From Cryptomeria japonica (lineage: Eukaryota; Streptophyta; Pinopsida; Cupressales; Cupressaceae): DNA of 64,000 nucleotides. Position 1 is the stretch's first letter, and each line of letters starts with the position of its first letter. Below are positions 12,031 to 22,751 of this stretch, piece by piece. Made by a program: the position numbers and the translations under genes. The DNA is taken from the NCBI RefSeq assembly GCF_030272615.1, contig NC_081408.1:307275950-307339949 (forward strand), given 5' to 3'. The notes beneath the pieces were generated by a model, which had not been told where the DNA came from, did no database searches, and saw only the letters and a program-made list of their open reading frames with translations.

Positions 12031-12930
12031 TTACTGTGAGGAATCTTGGGTAGCAACCTCAACCTGCCATTTCTTCTTTGGCTTTAGCATGGCTTGCCAC
12101 CTATCCACCTCTTTGTCTATTGGCCAACTGAATGCATTTACCTCTTCCAACTTTGCAACTGAATCTGTCCATCTAACATTTGTAACTGCCCTGGACTCAA
12201 TAATAAACTTTGCATGGTCAACCTCAACCTTGAACAATGAATCAAGCATACCGTTAAGGAAATCAACATCAACCTATTCATTTATATGCTTGATTATTTC
12301 TTCTTGCTCCAGAATCAAATCGAATTCACTGGTCCAATTAGAAACTAATTTCAAATCTCCATTACTACCATAAATTGAAGGCACCAATTTACTATAACCT
12401 TCCCCAAATGTCTGCAATTTTTCATTTATAAGCACATCCTTCCCTGTGAAAAATGCATAAGCTGAATTCATTAACTCGACCATGTCTTTAGTGTCATTGA
12501 TCTTGGGAGGGAACTCATTGCTATACATCATTGCAGTATCTAGCTTATCCATTAATTTGCTTCTTTTTGACCAAACATTGAACAAAGGTCCAAGAAAAGC
12601 GACAGCCTCAGAGGATGTGTTACTTGCCTCTTTCAAAGAAATGTGCAAATCATGCACTACCATCAATTTTCCTTTCAATACATTAATCTTGTGTTTCAGA
12701 ATTCCTGCCACAACAGAGATAGCCTTGACATTTTTTTCATTTTCAAGCTTTTCAATTTTCCTTGTGTATTCCTCCATTTTTGCTATCACATCAGCTGGTA
12801 TTTCTTGTACTTGTTCTGTAATTTGTATTGGAGGGGGCTCATTTGAAATTTTTTCTTTCAACTCCACTAACTCTTCCTCCGGAGCACCCTTCTTCATCAG
12901 TGTCGCAACAACATTTGTAATATCCTTTCT
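12031..12930 (-). pseudogene. Unidentified coiled-coil reading frame, one in-frame stop
   Basis: The frame runs from about 12930 to 12031 with a single TAG at 12274; removing that stop from consideration gives about 290 codons. It is rich in E and K with heptad-like stretches (KMEEYTRKIEKLENEKNVK) and ends in a short basic segment KPKKKWQVEV. There is no methionine that must be the start: MKKGAPEEE at 12897 lies three codons after sequence that continues open to about 12925. The first bases of this frame are repeated within the array at about 13530. I do not recognise the family. It could be the last exon of a captured gene or the C-terminal part of a retroelement protein. Confidence 0.5.
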
Positions 12931-14350
12931 TTACCTACGAGTTGGCGACCACTGCAAATCTAACAAAACAACTTATTTCATCGCAAGCTCGTAACTAGAA
13001 ACTTAACTTGACTTAAACCATTGTGATCTCGCGACAACAAGACACTTAACTACCGTCGCATGCTCGCAACACTTTTTGACTTAAGACTTACAAACCTGCG
13101 AGCATGTGATGACCACAAAATCATACCAAAACTTACCTGTTGCCAGATCACAACGTAAAATGCTAAACAACTTCAAAAACTGCGAGCAAGCGATGAAACC
13201 AACTAAGCTGTGATACCAACCACATTGCATGATCGCAAATTAAAATGACTTAACTGTGAACACCTCGCAAACTTGCGATAACATAAACTCATACCCAGTC
13301 GCAACCTCGCAACATAAAATGGTATTTGGGCATCGTCACTTCTCTCAAGTCTCATTAATTGCACACTTGCAACCGGTTATAACAATTTGGAAAGGAACCG
13401 GTGAGTTAGCGACAATGCTACCAAATCCTCTTAATCATAAGCTCGCAACTTCTTTTACGAATCCTCAAAGAAGCTCGCGAGTGAGGGACAACCGTTGATC
13501 TTCATCAAGCCCTTTAGTCGCAACCTCACAACAACATTTGTAATATTCTTTCTTTACCTGCAAGCTGGCGACCACTGCAAATATAACAAAATAACTTATG
13601 TCATTGTAAGCTCGCAACTCAAAACTTAACTTGACTTAAACCCTTGCGATCCCTCGACAACAAGGCACTTAACTGCCATTGCATGCTTGCAACACTTTTT
13701 GACTTCAGACTTACAAACCTGCGAGCATGCAATGACCACAAAATCAGACCAAAACTTACTTGTCACCAGATCACAACGTAAAATGCTAAACAACTTCAAA
13801 ACCTGCGTGCAAGCGATGAAACCAACTAAGCTGCAATACCAACCACATAGCATGATCGCAAATTAAAATGACTTAACCATGAACACCTCGTGACCTTGTG
13901 ACAACATAAAATCACACCCAGTCACAACCTCGCAACATAAAAAGGTCAAGTACAAAACATCTTGCGAGGTAGAGACAACTAAAATCTCCTATTACTCGCA
14001 AGATCGCGACTTAAACTGACTTGATGATAAAGGACCTGCGAGCTAGCGATAACCATAAAATCTCAAAACTTTTTATCTCTTGACTGTAGCGACCCAGCGA
14101 GTACCAACAAAAATCGATGTTTTATGTTAATTTACCATCATAAATAGGCGTGAGAAGTGGCACACAGACCATTAATGACTTAGTACTTACTTGCTAACTC
14201 TCGTGGCTATAATGCATGGCATCAAACCAATTCGAGACCTCACGACAAAAGCAATTTCATTAACAATCTCCAGCTTGCTAACATAAAATGATAATACTCA
14301 AAAAACTAGAGACCTCGCGATTTAAACCCAAACCAACACTCACTAACTTG
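12900..14350. repeat. GCGA palindrome array 2, about 42 bp spacing
   Basis: Motif centres near 12943, 12987, 13029, 13062, 13103, 13146, 13187, 13231, 13271 and 13305 give spacings of 44, 42, 33, 41, 43, 41, 44, 40 and 34. The core is TCGCNNGCGA-like (for example GTCGCATGCTCGCAAC, TGCGAGCAAGCGATG). Most spacings sit near 42 and the rest near 33, close to four and three turns of B-DNA. The same motif family forms array 1. Confidence 0.8.
12905..13945 (+). repeat. Direct duplication of about 418 bp within array 2
   Basis: 12905-13322 and 13528-13945 align along their length with a constant offset of 622-623 bases, from CAACAACATTTGTAAT to CTCGCAACATAAAA. The copies differ by scattered transitions, many of them at CG dinucleotides in the palindromic cores (for example GCGA to GCAA). 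The 205 bp between them is also array-type DNA. Confidence 0.9.
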
Positions 14351-14923
14351 CCACTTAAATTGTTAAACATGAAATTTATCTGCTAGTTAGAGATGAAACA
14401 TTAAAAATATCTCATTGTCTCAATGTCTGACCAACCGTTTGACCACACTTGACGTTGACATGGACAAATAAAGAGAGGAAAACTCAGATTTTCAACGTAG
14501 GACAACTTCAGTTTACTAGCCAACTAAGAAAAATGAACATCATGTTAAGCATTTAATATAGAATAGTAGAATGGTTCTAGCAGTAACAGTTATGAAATAT
14601 GAATAATTTTATGGATCTTGTGACACAAATTGTTGCATTTCATGTTCAACATAATGTGGAACCAAATATCAGTTTACTAATAATTCAATTGTTTACTAAT
14701 AATTCAGAAAATAAATTCTAATTGTTTACTAATAATTCAAATTCACAATTAAAAATATAAAATAAGTATCTGTTCTGATTGACAAATTCAAGGAATACAA
14801 TATCAAAAATCATCAATGACAACTATAGTATTGCAATTTTGCAAATTGAAATTGTAATATGACTCAAGAAGTGTAGTATAGTTATAAATACCTATAAACT
14901 GACTGCTAATTCACTTTAGTGAC
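14351..14923. other. AT-rich spacer between array 2 and the transposase
   Basis: No coding sequence seen. A short direct repeat TTTACTAATAATTCAA occurs three times at 14685-14740. Confidence 0.5.
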
Positions 14924-16985
14924 TCACTCTGAGCTTTCTATATCCCAAATGGACTTAAGATCCGGAAACTGACTAGTACTAACAGGTTCATCTTCATTCT
15001 GAGTTGGGTTTTCAAAAATTTCTTCGTCTTCATGCTGACTCTGAGTTTGGGATCCATCATTTGTCTCAGCACTAGCACTAGCAGTAGCACCACTAGCTTT
15101 TAAAGTGTTGTACAACCCTCATCTTTCACGCATGGAATTCTAGATTTCCAGTGCCCTATAATTCCATATCTGAATATAGACCGTCTAGGCTCAAGCATGT
15201 CATTTTATGTAGAGTGCTATACTCATTGATAGACATAGTTCTATCTTGGGCTTTCTTAACAAGTTTGTTCATTGAATCCAACACAGGGAGAAGACTAGCT
15301 AAAGTTAATAGAGTCTCTATATCACTTAACTTATGTAAGAGATCAGGAGCTTTGTTAACTGTGAGACATTTCTCATACATTAGTCCGATCAAGGATTGTT
15401 TTTTTGTTAGAACTCGTTCCATTGGTCCGTGCAAGGAGATCCATTTGGTCTCAACATCCCTAAGAAGCTTGTTTCCTATTGTTACTCCCTCAGCAAAAAT
15501 ATGAAATTCTACAAAATGTTTAGGACTTCAGCAGAAGTATGAGTGGAGCTTGTGGACCAGATCTTCCACTTTTGACACTGTAGGGAAATTGCTTACAATT
15601 CTATATGCTAAATTCATTCGATGGGCCATGCAGTGAATGCCAATCATGTATGGTGCAATACTAGTTTGTAATCTTGCGCAAAGACCGGTCCTTTGACCTT
15701 GCATTAATACAACTCCATCAGCTCCAACACACACCAACTTCTTGACAATTGTTAAGTCATCCATACCAGCAATTTTATTCAAAGCTTTCTTAACTTCCAA
15801 ATATAAATTTTCTGCTATTGAATTGCCCCTCATTTTATGAACATAGAGTAGATGAGCTCGGTGGACGTGTTCTTTTACGGTATACACATGCATACAAACC
15901 CAAGAAGTGTTATCTATTGCAGTAACTTCATCTATGGATAATGAAATGAAATGTGACTCTTTTACACTCTCTTGGAAATTTTTCTTTTCCACCTCATCGA
16001 GACAGTTTGCCATTTCCCATCCAGCGCTTATTGACCAATGTGACATATGATAGTGAGGAATATTCAAAAAAGATAATAAATTACTAAATTTTGGGAAATC
16101 TTTCATAGGACACCCTCTCGACAAAATATGAAAAACAACACTCATCTGAATAGTCTTTGCCAGGTTTGCATCTTTCGTTGCATGTTCAAGCCCAACCTTG
16201 ATTGTATTTCCAAATCCACTATTACCAATCAGTGTCATTTTGTGGTTATGCTCTTCATATTCCACAACATACTTAACATGAAGACATTCTTCCTTTGATT
16301 TCCATCTTATTACTCATGTTTCCTTTCCGTCTATGATCTATTTTTCATAAACCTTACCAATATGCTTTTCTATGGTGTCAAGCTTTAGCTGCATCTTCTT
16401 CTCTCTTCTAGTTTTCCAGCTACAAATCTTACACCTGCATTCTATTGGTTGTTCATCATTGTTTGGGACCAGTTCAATGAATGGGTACTTTGCTACCCAA
16501 TCAATCTTAAAACTCCTTGTCATCTCCCACTCTCGCCCCAGTTTTACTTTCCTTTTTCTTTTCTTCCTACCAACATCATCTTCAGTACTAGCATTTGCAT
16601 CCGAGTGAATTATCTCATTGTGTGTATCCCTTATAACATCTTCTATCATGTCGGTATTGTCATCCTCATTTGATGCCTTTAACTCAATGACAATCCCACC
16701 TTATAGTGGTGGTGAGCTACTGTGAATGGCTTCTGCAATTGCAAAGGTTGATGTACCAGAAACTTTGCCAATTCCAAAGAAAGACCTTATGGTAGTATCT
16801 TTAAGTTTAAGTTTTGGGTGTTTTGATGGCCTCTCAATCCCTTTAGTTTCACCGCCCTGAGGAGTCTTACCCTTGTCTGACATCCCAATCCCTTCACCAC
16901 CCTGAGGAGTCTCAGTCTCACCCTTGTGTGACATCTCAATCCCTTCACCACCCCGAGGAGTCTCACCCATGTCTGACTGTGACAT
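14924..16985 (-). pseudogene. hAT-type (ZNF862-like) transposase, broken and truncated
   Basis: hAT transposases cut and paste DNA elements. In order: an N-terminal tail (16985-16701) with three tandem copies of a GGEGI repeat; a C2H-type zinc finger region (16649-16338) with the pattern CRCKICSWKTRREKK; the catalytic core in one frame from 16265 to 15156 with a single TGA at about 15530. Landmarks in the core are LSIDEVTAID with the first catalytic aspartate, CVGADGVVLMQGQRTGL with the second, IGIHCMAHRMNLA, and ETKWISL. An acidic serine-rich tail (15115-14924) follows in another frame. The third catalytic glutamate region and the C-terminal dimerisation domain are not found, so the gene is truncated as well as frameshifted. 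Confidence 0.85.
16840..16975 (-). repeat. 45-51 bp coding tandem repeat in the transposase N-terminus
   Basis: CCCTGAGGAGTCT-type units begin at 16855, 16900 and 16951 on the plus strand. They translate on the minus strand to repeats of the form TPQGGEGIGMSDKGK, with unit-length differences that keep the frame. Confidence 0.8.
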
Positions 16986-17225
16986 CTTGAGTCTTGACCT
17001 CTCACTATGAATTAAAAGTTAAAACTAATACTATCAAGTATGAAGAAATGATTACTCACCTTTATGCCTTCTCAACTCTCCGAATTAGGAATCAAGAATG
17101 CCTGGACCTGTGTTGCAAGATTGTAACTCTAGCCCTCCACCCTACAATGAACTTTGACTTTCCAACTCAATTTGCGGAATGCGAATTGAGACTCGAGAGC
17201 TCCCAATTTACTAATCAGACATGAA

Positions 17226-17729
17226 CAAATTGTAAGAAAGAGTGTATTTATAGCAATCCATGATTGCATTTTTGGCGAATTGCATGGGCATGCAATGAAC
17301 ATTTAATTTAAGCGGGTTGAAATGGGTCCTCAAATGCTTATAATGTTTGAATTGATATTGGCGAATTTGGCCGACGCGTGCAATGAACATTTAATTTACC
17401 ATTGGTGAATTAGGTCCTAGGTACGTGGTTGTTTTACTATTGCTGGCAAATAACAAAGGTGATCTAATACCCACGTTCAAGTAATTCTAGGCGAATATTA
17501 CGGGCATGCACATTGACAATGTGTGGTCATTGGTGAAGCCAGATTCTACAATGTACCGTTAACCCTGAAATTCCAGGCGATTTGACCATGATGTTGTCCC
17601 AGACTATTCGCGTGGAATTCACCAATTGGCAAAGATTCACCACTAAAATCTCTCTGGTCATTGGTGAAAATAATGAAATACCTATACTTGTAATAACTCT
17701 TTGTTCTCATAAGGTCACAGAGATTAAAT
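17226..17729. repeat. GGYGAAT motif array at right end of the hAT-type unit
   Basis: GGCGAATT, GGTGAATT, GGCAAATA, GGCGAATA, GGTGAAGC, GGCGATTT, GGCAAAGA and GGTGAAAA occur between 17262 and 17670, mostly 40-50 bases apart and all in plus orientation. The spacer sequence is not conserved, unlike at the left end, so only the heptamer and its spacing persist. No gene lies in this stretch. Confidence 0.6.
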
Positions 17730-18110
17730 CTTTACCAAATCTAAAATATTCTTAGAAGTACAATTCTTGCTCTTGAAAGAAATAGAGTCCATCTTACCAA
17801 TTTGACAATCTTTGCATATCACATTATTTGGTTTAACAATTTGGGGTAATCCTCTTATAACACTTGACTTTCTTACCTTAGCCAGATTATCAAAATTAAT
17901 ATGACAACATCTTTTATGCCACAACCAATTATCTTCTATTCTTGCAACTAGACAATTATTAACATTGCTATTCAAATGGAATAAGTTACCTCTAGTTTGC
18001 TTCCCAGTAGAAATTAGTTCACCATTACCTCCAAGAATTCTCTAGACTCCACTTTTAAACTTAAGCAAATAACCTTTATCATTGAGCTGACCAACCTTAA
18101 AAGATTATGC
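17730..18110 (-). pseudogene. Integrase zinc region of element B, cut at 17730
   Basis: The HHCC region reads WLWHKRCCHINFDNL and CKDCQIGK. Coding similarity stops at NILDLV (about 17730), just before the first catalytic aspartate. The following bases are not copia and begin the 8.9 kb hAT-type unit. Coding resumes at 8836. Confidence 0.85.
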
Positions 18111-18616
18111 TTTAGACTATCAACCCAAAACACATCATCAATATTACTCTTCCCTTTTAGAGAAATTGAACCTTTACCTTTCACCATGCAAGGAGAGTTA
18201 TTTCCAAATCTAACGACACCACCATCAAATTCATCAAGGGTTATGAACTTACTTTTGTCTCCGGTCATGTGGTGTGATCAACCATTGTCTATAATCCATT
18301 CATCACTATTCTCCATATGAGATACCAGTGCCTTTTCATCTGCCAGTTCCTCCTTCATGGCTACAAACACAATTTCCTCATTGTCATCTTCATCTTTAGA
18401 CTCCTCATCGGTCACACTTTCATCTACTGCAACATAACAATGTTTCTTATCTTTTCCTTTGAATCTCCTAAACTTCTCTTTCTTATCAGCATTAGAACAA
18501 TTAGCAGCAATATGACCAATTTTACTACAAGAAAAACACTTCAAAGGTAGATTTACTTTATACTTACCGGTGCTTCTTAGAAATCTTTTTGCTAACAGTG
18601 CCTCAAGTTCCATCAC
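18014..18616 (-). pseudogene. gag knuckle and protease of element B
   Basis: The CCHC knuckle CFSCSKIGHIAANC is at residues 27-40 of the frame starting at 18616. An acidic linker follows. The protease active site is altered: the segment EWIIDNG replaces DSG, and the next codon is TGA where the family has cysteine; SHHMTGDKSKF continues the same frame. A further frameshift lies near 18110 in the segment LKHNLL. Confidence 0.85.
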
Positions 18617-19323
18617 CTGATCTTCATTGTGTTACTTCCATGACTTGATCTGCACTCATGATTTTGACATATATCTTTTCCTTTTCTAGCAGATGAATCA
18701 GTAATAGAATCTTTAAAGGAAGATTCAATAGATTTTGTCACACTATTGTCAAAACTATTCAACTCAAAAGTTGTAAGCTTACCAATCAATGAATCAACAG
18801 TTACCTTATCCTTTGAAATAGATCTAAGTTCTTGGATTACAAATACTCTAATAGCATATTGAGGTTGAAGAGTTCTAAGTATTTTACTTACTATTGTGTC
18901 ATCATCTATTTTACCTCCAACACTCTTTATGCCACCAACAACTTCTTTGATTCTCTGACCATAATGTGAAATATTTTCTCCATCAAACTTTCCTCTCAAG
19001 CTTTCCTCTTTGGCTCTTTGTACATGCTCATCTCCTCCATAGATTATATCTAACTTTTCCCAAACCTCACCTGCAGTTTCCAATCCTTGAGCATCAATAT
19101 ATTTTGAATTAGATAAAGTACTAACAATAGCTTCCAAGGCTTGCATGTTCTCTTCCTTCTCTTTGAGTTCATCTGGTGTCAAGGGAGTAGTAGTAGGAGC
19201 AACATATTTTGTTTCAATTTTCTTCCAATATTGTGCACCAAGACCTTTGATGTAGATTTTCATTCAATCTTTCCAGATCTTGTAGTTATCCTTGTTGAAC
19301 TTAGGACCCTCTTTCCTTATCAT
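18613..19323 (-). pseudogene. gag: gag of copia element B
   Basis: The frame opens at 19323 with a methionine-led stretch ending IWKD, then a TGA where the family has arginine, then continues from 19263 with MKIYIKGLG. The YGGDEHVQ segment and a RTLQPQYAIRV segment match the gag of element A in position. The C-terminal part ends in a frameshift around 18640. The zinc knuckle follows in the next frame. One C-to-T change (CGA to TGA) and one frameshift account for the damage visible here. Confidence 0.85.
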
Positions 19324-19383
19324 CTTGACTTCCTTGGAATATTTCCCTCAAGTAGTTAGGGTTTCTGCACACAAAGGACCAAT

Positions 19384-19395
19384 GCTTTGATACCA
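19384..19395 (-). other. Primer binding site of element B
   Basis: Minus strand TGGTATCAAAGC, one mismatch from the initiator tRNA-Met complement, two bases inside the LTR end. Confidence 0.85.
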
Positions 19396-19397
19396 AT

Positions 19398-20610
19398 TGT
19401 TAATTCTACAAGGGTCCGGTTAATACTGATAGGGGTGGGGGTGAATCCGTATTAAGACCAATTTGAAACTTTAAACCCAAATCAAACTTACAAAAAATCT
19501 AACTTCATTTACCACATATGCCAATCCATTAAACAATACCTATAACCACTGATAAATCTCTAATAAACTACTTAACTGATGTATTAAAAAATAATGAATA
19601 AACTAAAAATAATCAATAACATCACATGAAAATCATTCCACACGTGAACACCATATTTTTGACATGGAAACCCAAATAGGGAAAAACCACAGTGGGAGTT
19701 AGTACCCACAAAGATTTGTACTCTTTTGAAGTATGCCCTATTAGGAGCTTACAATACGCCCTGTTAGGAGCGTACCTTATTAGGAGTCACCTGGTTAAGG
19801 GATTTGGATGTGCAACCCGGTTAGGAGTTTAATGACCTATTAGGATCAACCTCATGAGATGATTTGCCACTCTTTTTGAGAGCTACCCTGTTAGGGGATT
19901 TACAAGATTAAGGCTTGTCAGGACCTACCCGGTTAAGGGATTTAATTTGCTATAATTGTTAGAGAACAACAGTGAAAAAGAGATCTGTTACTTGCACTTC
20001 TCAGCTTGCTAAATCAGATCTAGTTATGCTCCACTATCTGTAACTCTCAAGCAAATCTCACTCTTCTTTGGTATGGATTCACACTCTTCTCTAAAATCAC
20101 CGACACTTCAAAACATCAACTAAGCCAACATAAATAATGCTTTCCACTAGGTCAGCCACTAAACCCTAAATTACATCATAGATCATCACATATCTTTACA
20201 ACTCATTACAGATCATCATATGGATCATTACAATCAATTACAAATTAATATCAACCGTTGAATGATCATAAGTCATCATAGCATGTCGATCTGGTACAAA
20301 GTCAAACCCTTAGCTCATTCCACTAAGAACTTTGCACATTCCCAATAAATTCACTCTCCAAATGCACCAAAACATCTTTCAAACATTTTACGCAGTTTGT
20401 GTCGCGTTATCATGAACATGTAGACTTGATGTTGGTCACCGCCATACCAAAAATAATTACTGGTTTTATGATTTCTTTACTAGTTTTAAAACCCTACTAA
20501 AACCCTGGCAAAACTTCATCAGAAATTAGAAACATGCCTTCTAATACTCATTGCCATGATAAAAGCTTACATTCCAAACTGCAAATCACCAAATTTCTCT
20601 ATTCATCTAC
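19398..20610 (-). repeat. 5' LTR of copia element B
   Basis: On the minus strand it ends in GAATTAACA next to the primer binding site. It contains the shared G-run plus TGAATC box (about 19428-19445), the GACATGGAAACCC block (19660-19673) and five degenerate copies of a GTTAGGAG/GGTTAAGGGATTT motif (19735-19945) that also occur in the LTR of element A (5020-5220). The outer end is not resolved: the sequence runs without a clear border into the LTR-like segment beginning near 20620. Confidence 0.7.
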
Positions 20611-21505
20611 TAGTAAATAAATCTACATGATATATTTACATAGTTCATTTCATATCCCCCTTTGATTAATTAATTCTAAATTAATTAATTTCCCCCCATA
20701 TAAATCAATTCCTCTAATCCCTAAATAAAATTAACAAACTCAAGTTTGTTGAGATTAATTATCATTTTCCAAATTATTTGAATTTCTAAATTCAAATGAG
20801 CACATGGCTCCTAACTTCTAACCACCTAACCTAACCCATTCCACCTAACCCTGAGTTTAATTAACCCTATCCTATCTTGCACATCCTAACCTCCTTATCC
20901 TAACCTCCTATGGTGTGGATGTTATCCCCTTGAGACACATGGCACTTTTGCCACATGTATCCTCCCTTGGACACTTGCCCTCTCATGAGAAAGGACCCTT
21001 GACACTTGTCACCACAGAGATGAGAAGTGTCCCTTCCTCCAACCTCTTCTCCAACTTCCTCAATATTGGCCCTTGATATCTTTAGATCAGATCTAGACCA
21101 TTGATTCTTGCCACCTCAGCTTTAGCCTTGGAATTCCTATAAATATCCCCCATTTTGGAGCAATAAGGATTCTTGCATTAATATTCTTAGCATCATTACT
21201 ATAGGAAATTTGCATTTCAATTATCTAGTAATTAGCATTTTGGATTAATCATAACATTGCATTTTATATCATTTGCATAATCAATCACGATCAAGTAGCT
21301 ACTCAACTCTTGAGTTGCCAGTTTGGAGGTCATTGCTCCGCTGAGAGCTAATCAATCCAACACCTTCAAGGTCCTCAAGAATAAAGGAAAATGGGACATT
21401 TCAAGGAAGGCTTATGGTTTGCATTTTTAATCTAGTTTTCAATTAAGCTTTCCATTATGTTTTATTGTTTCATTATATGTGTATGCCTTTCTTATTTACC
21501 ACATT
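20611..21505 (+). repeat. LTR-like segment (gypsy-type), 3' side cut
   Basis: Non-coding, AT-rich, with AATTAATTAATT tracts, a TATAAATA box at 21138-21145 in the context TTCCTATAAATATCCCC, and a later segment with CATTTCAATTATCTAGTAATTAGC. The arrangement parallels 6755-8190. It ends against the truncated gypsy integrase near 21505. It does not match the 3' LTR of that gypsy element, so it is a separate insertion or a relict of a different family. Confidence 0.5.
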
Positions 21506-22751
21506 TTCAGCATCACAATACTATTGGCCTAAGATGCAAAGGGATATCATAAAATATGTGGTTTGTCAAAGAGCCAAGGGTACTTCTTCTAATGCTGGTC
21601 TTTATAAGCCTTTACCTATCCCTAACCGGTCATGGGACTGTGTAAGTATGGATTTTTTTGTTGGTTTGCCCAAGATCAAATCAGGATTTGATAGCATCTA
21701 TGTTGTGGTAGATAGATTTAGCAAAATGGCTCATTTTATTTCATGTAAGGTGACTCATGATGCTAGTCATATTGCTCATTTTTTTTTCAAGGAAGTCATT
21801 AGGATTCATGGCTTACCTATCAACATAGTATCAGATAGAGATGTAAAGTTTATTGGTCATTTTTGGAAGACTTTATGGAAAAGATTGGGTACTAACTTGT
21901 CTTTAAATTTAGCCTACCATCCCCAAATGGATGGCCAAATAGAGGTGGTTAATAGAATACTTGGAAACCTTCTTAGGAGTTTGACAAAGGAGTATGGACA
22001 AGCTTGGGATCAGATCATCCATCAAGTTGAGTTTGCCTACAATGACAATGTGAATAGATCAACCGGCAAGAGCCCTTTTGAGATAGTGTATGGCCTTCAT
22101 CCTAAAGGTGTTTTGGAGCTCAAAGATATTGGGAAGATTGGACTACATAGTGGACATGCTATGGACATGGCTCAATCCATGCAAGAGATTCATGAGCAGG
22201 TCAGGACAACCCTACTATACACCTCTCAAAAGATCAAAGATAAAGTAGATGAAAAGAGAAAGGATATACAATTTTATATTGGGGACTTGGTCTTGGTTCA
22301 TTTGAACAAAGCAAGGCTTCATAAAGGTGTCCATAGTAAACTTCAGATGAGGAGGATTGGACCTTGTAAGGTCCTGGCTAAGTATGGAAACAATGCCTAC
22401 AAACTTGACCTACCCGGAGACATGGCTTTATCTCCTATATTCAATGTTGTATACTTGGTGCAGTATAAGGGCACACTTCTAGAGGAATGTAGAAGAGTCT
22501 CAGAGGTCTCTCAATCACTTTCAGACATGCCCTTACCACCTGCAACCATGCCACATGACGAGCAAGTATTGGATTCTAGAGTTCTCAACAGACAAGGCAC
22601 ACTACTTATATGGAGCATTTGGTCAAATGGAAACACCTTCCAAAATCTAAGGATACTTGGGTACCTGAAGAAGACTTTTCTAAGCTTGGAATTCCCCTTT
22701 CTTTGTTTCCTCAAGGAGTCACTTGACTTCTTTCTCATTGGGGGGGTATGG
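21505..22751 (+). pseudogene. Ty3/gypsy integrase with chromodomain-like tail, 5' truncated
   Basis: Integrase coding begins inside the zinc region at QYYWPKMQRDI; the upstream histidines and one cysteine are absent. The catalytic triad is present: aspartate in SMDFFVGLP, aspartate in IVSDRDVKF and glutamate in DGQIEVVNR. A GPF/Y-like segment follows. After a frameshift near 22580 the next frame reads YMEHLVKWKHLPKSKDTWVP, which is the chromodomain pattern (LVKWKG, TWEPEE). This makes it a chromovirus. Reverse transcriptase, protease and gag are missing. The junction with the upstream LTR-like DNA is abrupt. Confidence 0.88.
22736..22750 (+). other. Polypurine tract of the gypsy element
   Basis: ATTGGGGGGGTATGG immediately before TGTAGGAGCACC, the probable 3' LTR start. 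It primes plus-strand synthesis in the element's replication. Confidence 0.65.

Larger units (their letters stand above)
8837..17729. mobile_element. 8.9 kb hAT-type unit with periodic repeat arrays
   Basis: This block splits the integrase of element B. It holds a broken hAT-type transposase (16985-14924, minus), an unidentified reading frame (12897-12031, minus), and several arrays of short motifs with about 40-44 bp spacing: GGCRAWTT at the left end (8874-9234), TCGC/GCGA palindromes at 9240-9930 and 12900-14350, and GGYGAAT at the right end (17262-17680). The end motifs are in the same orientation at both ends, not inverted. I could not find convincing terminal inverted repeats or an 8 bp target duplication, so the borders are taken from where copia coding stops and resumes. 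Confidence 0.55.
6222..20610 (-). mobile_element. Older Ty1/copia element B, split by three insertions
   Basis: The fragments at 19398-17730, 8836-8191 and 6754-6222 are all minus strand and in the order LTR, gag, protease, integrase zinc region, integrase core, reverse transcriptase, with no domain present twice. The simplest reading is one element cut by the 8.9 kb hAT-type unit, the 1.4 kb LTR-like segment, and element A. About 20 integrase codons around the first catalytic aspartate are missing at the hAT junction, so that insertion came with or was followed by a small deletion. The alternative, two unrelated partial copies ending by chance at the same place, is less likely. Confidence 0.75.

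Noticed and set aside
9240-14350. Regularly spaced palindromes reminiscent of a CRISPR array
   Set aside because: The repeats are degenerate, the spacers are themselves related and the DNA is clearly from a plant genome; no cas-like gene. Treated as subterminal-type arrays.
8845-17729. Terminal inverted repeats and 8 bp target duplication for the hAT-type unit
   Set aside because: Compared ACAAGGTG on the left with ATAAGGTC on the right and several nearby positions; none was convincing.
20611-22751. LTR-like DNA at 20.6-21.5 kb as the 5' LTR of the downstream gypsy integrase
   Set aside because: Its sequence does not match the 3' LTR starting at 22752.
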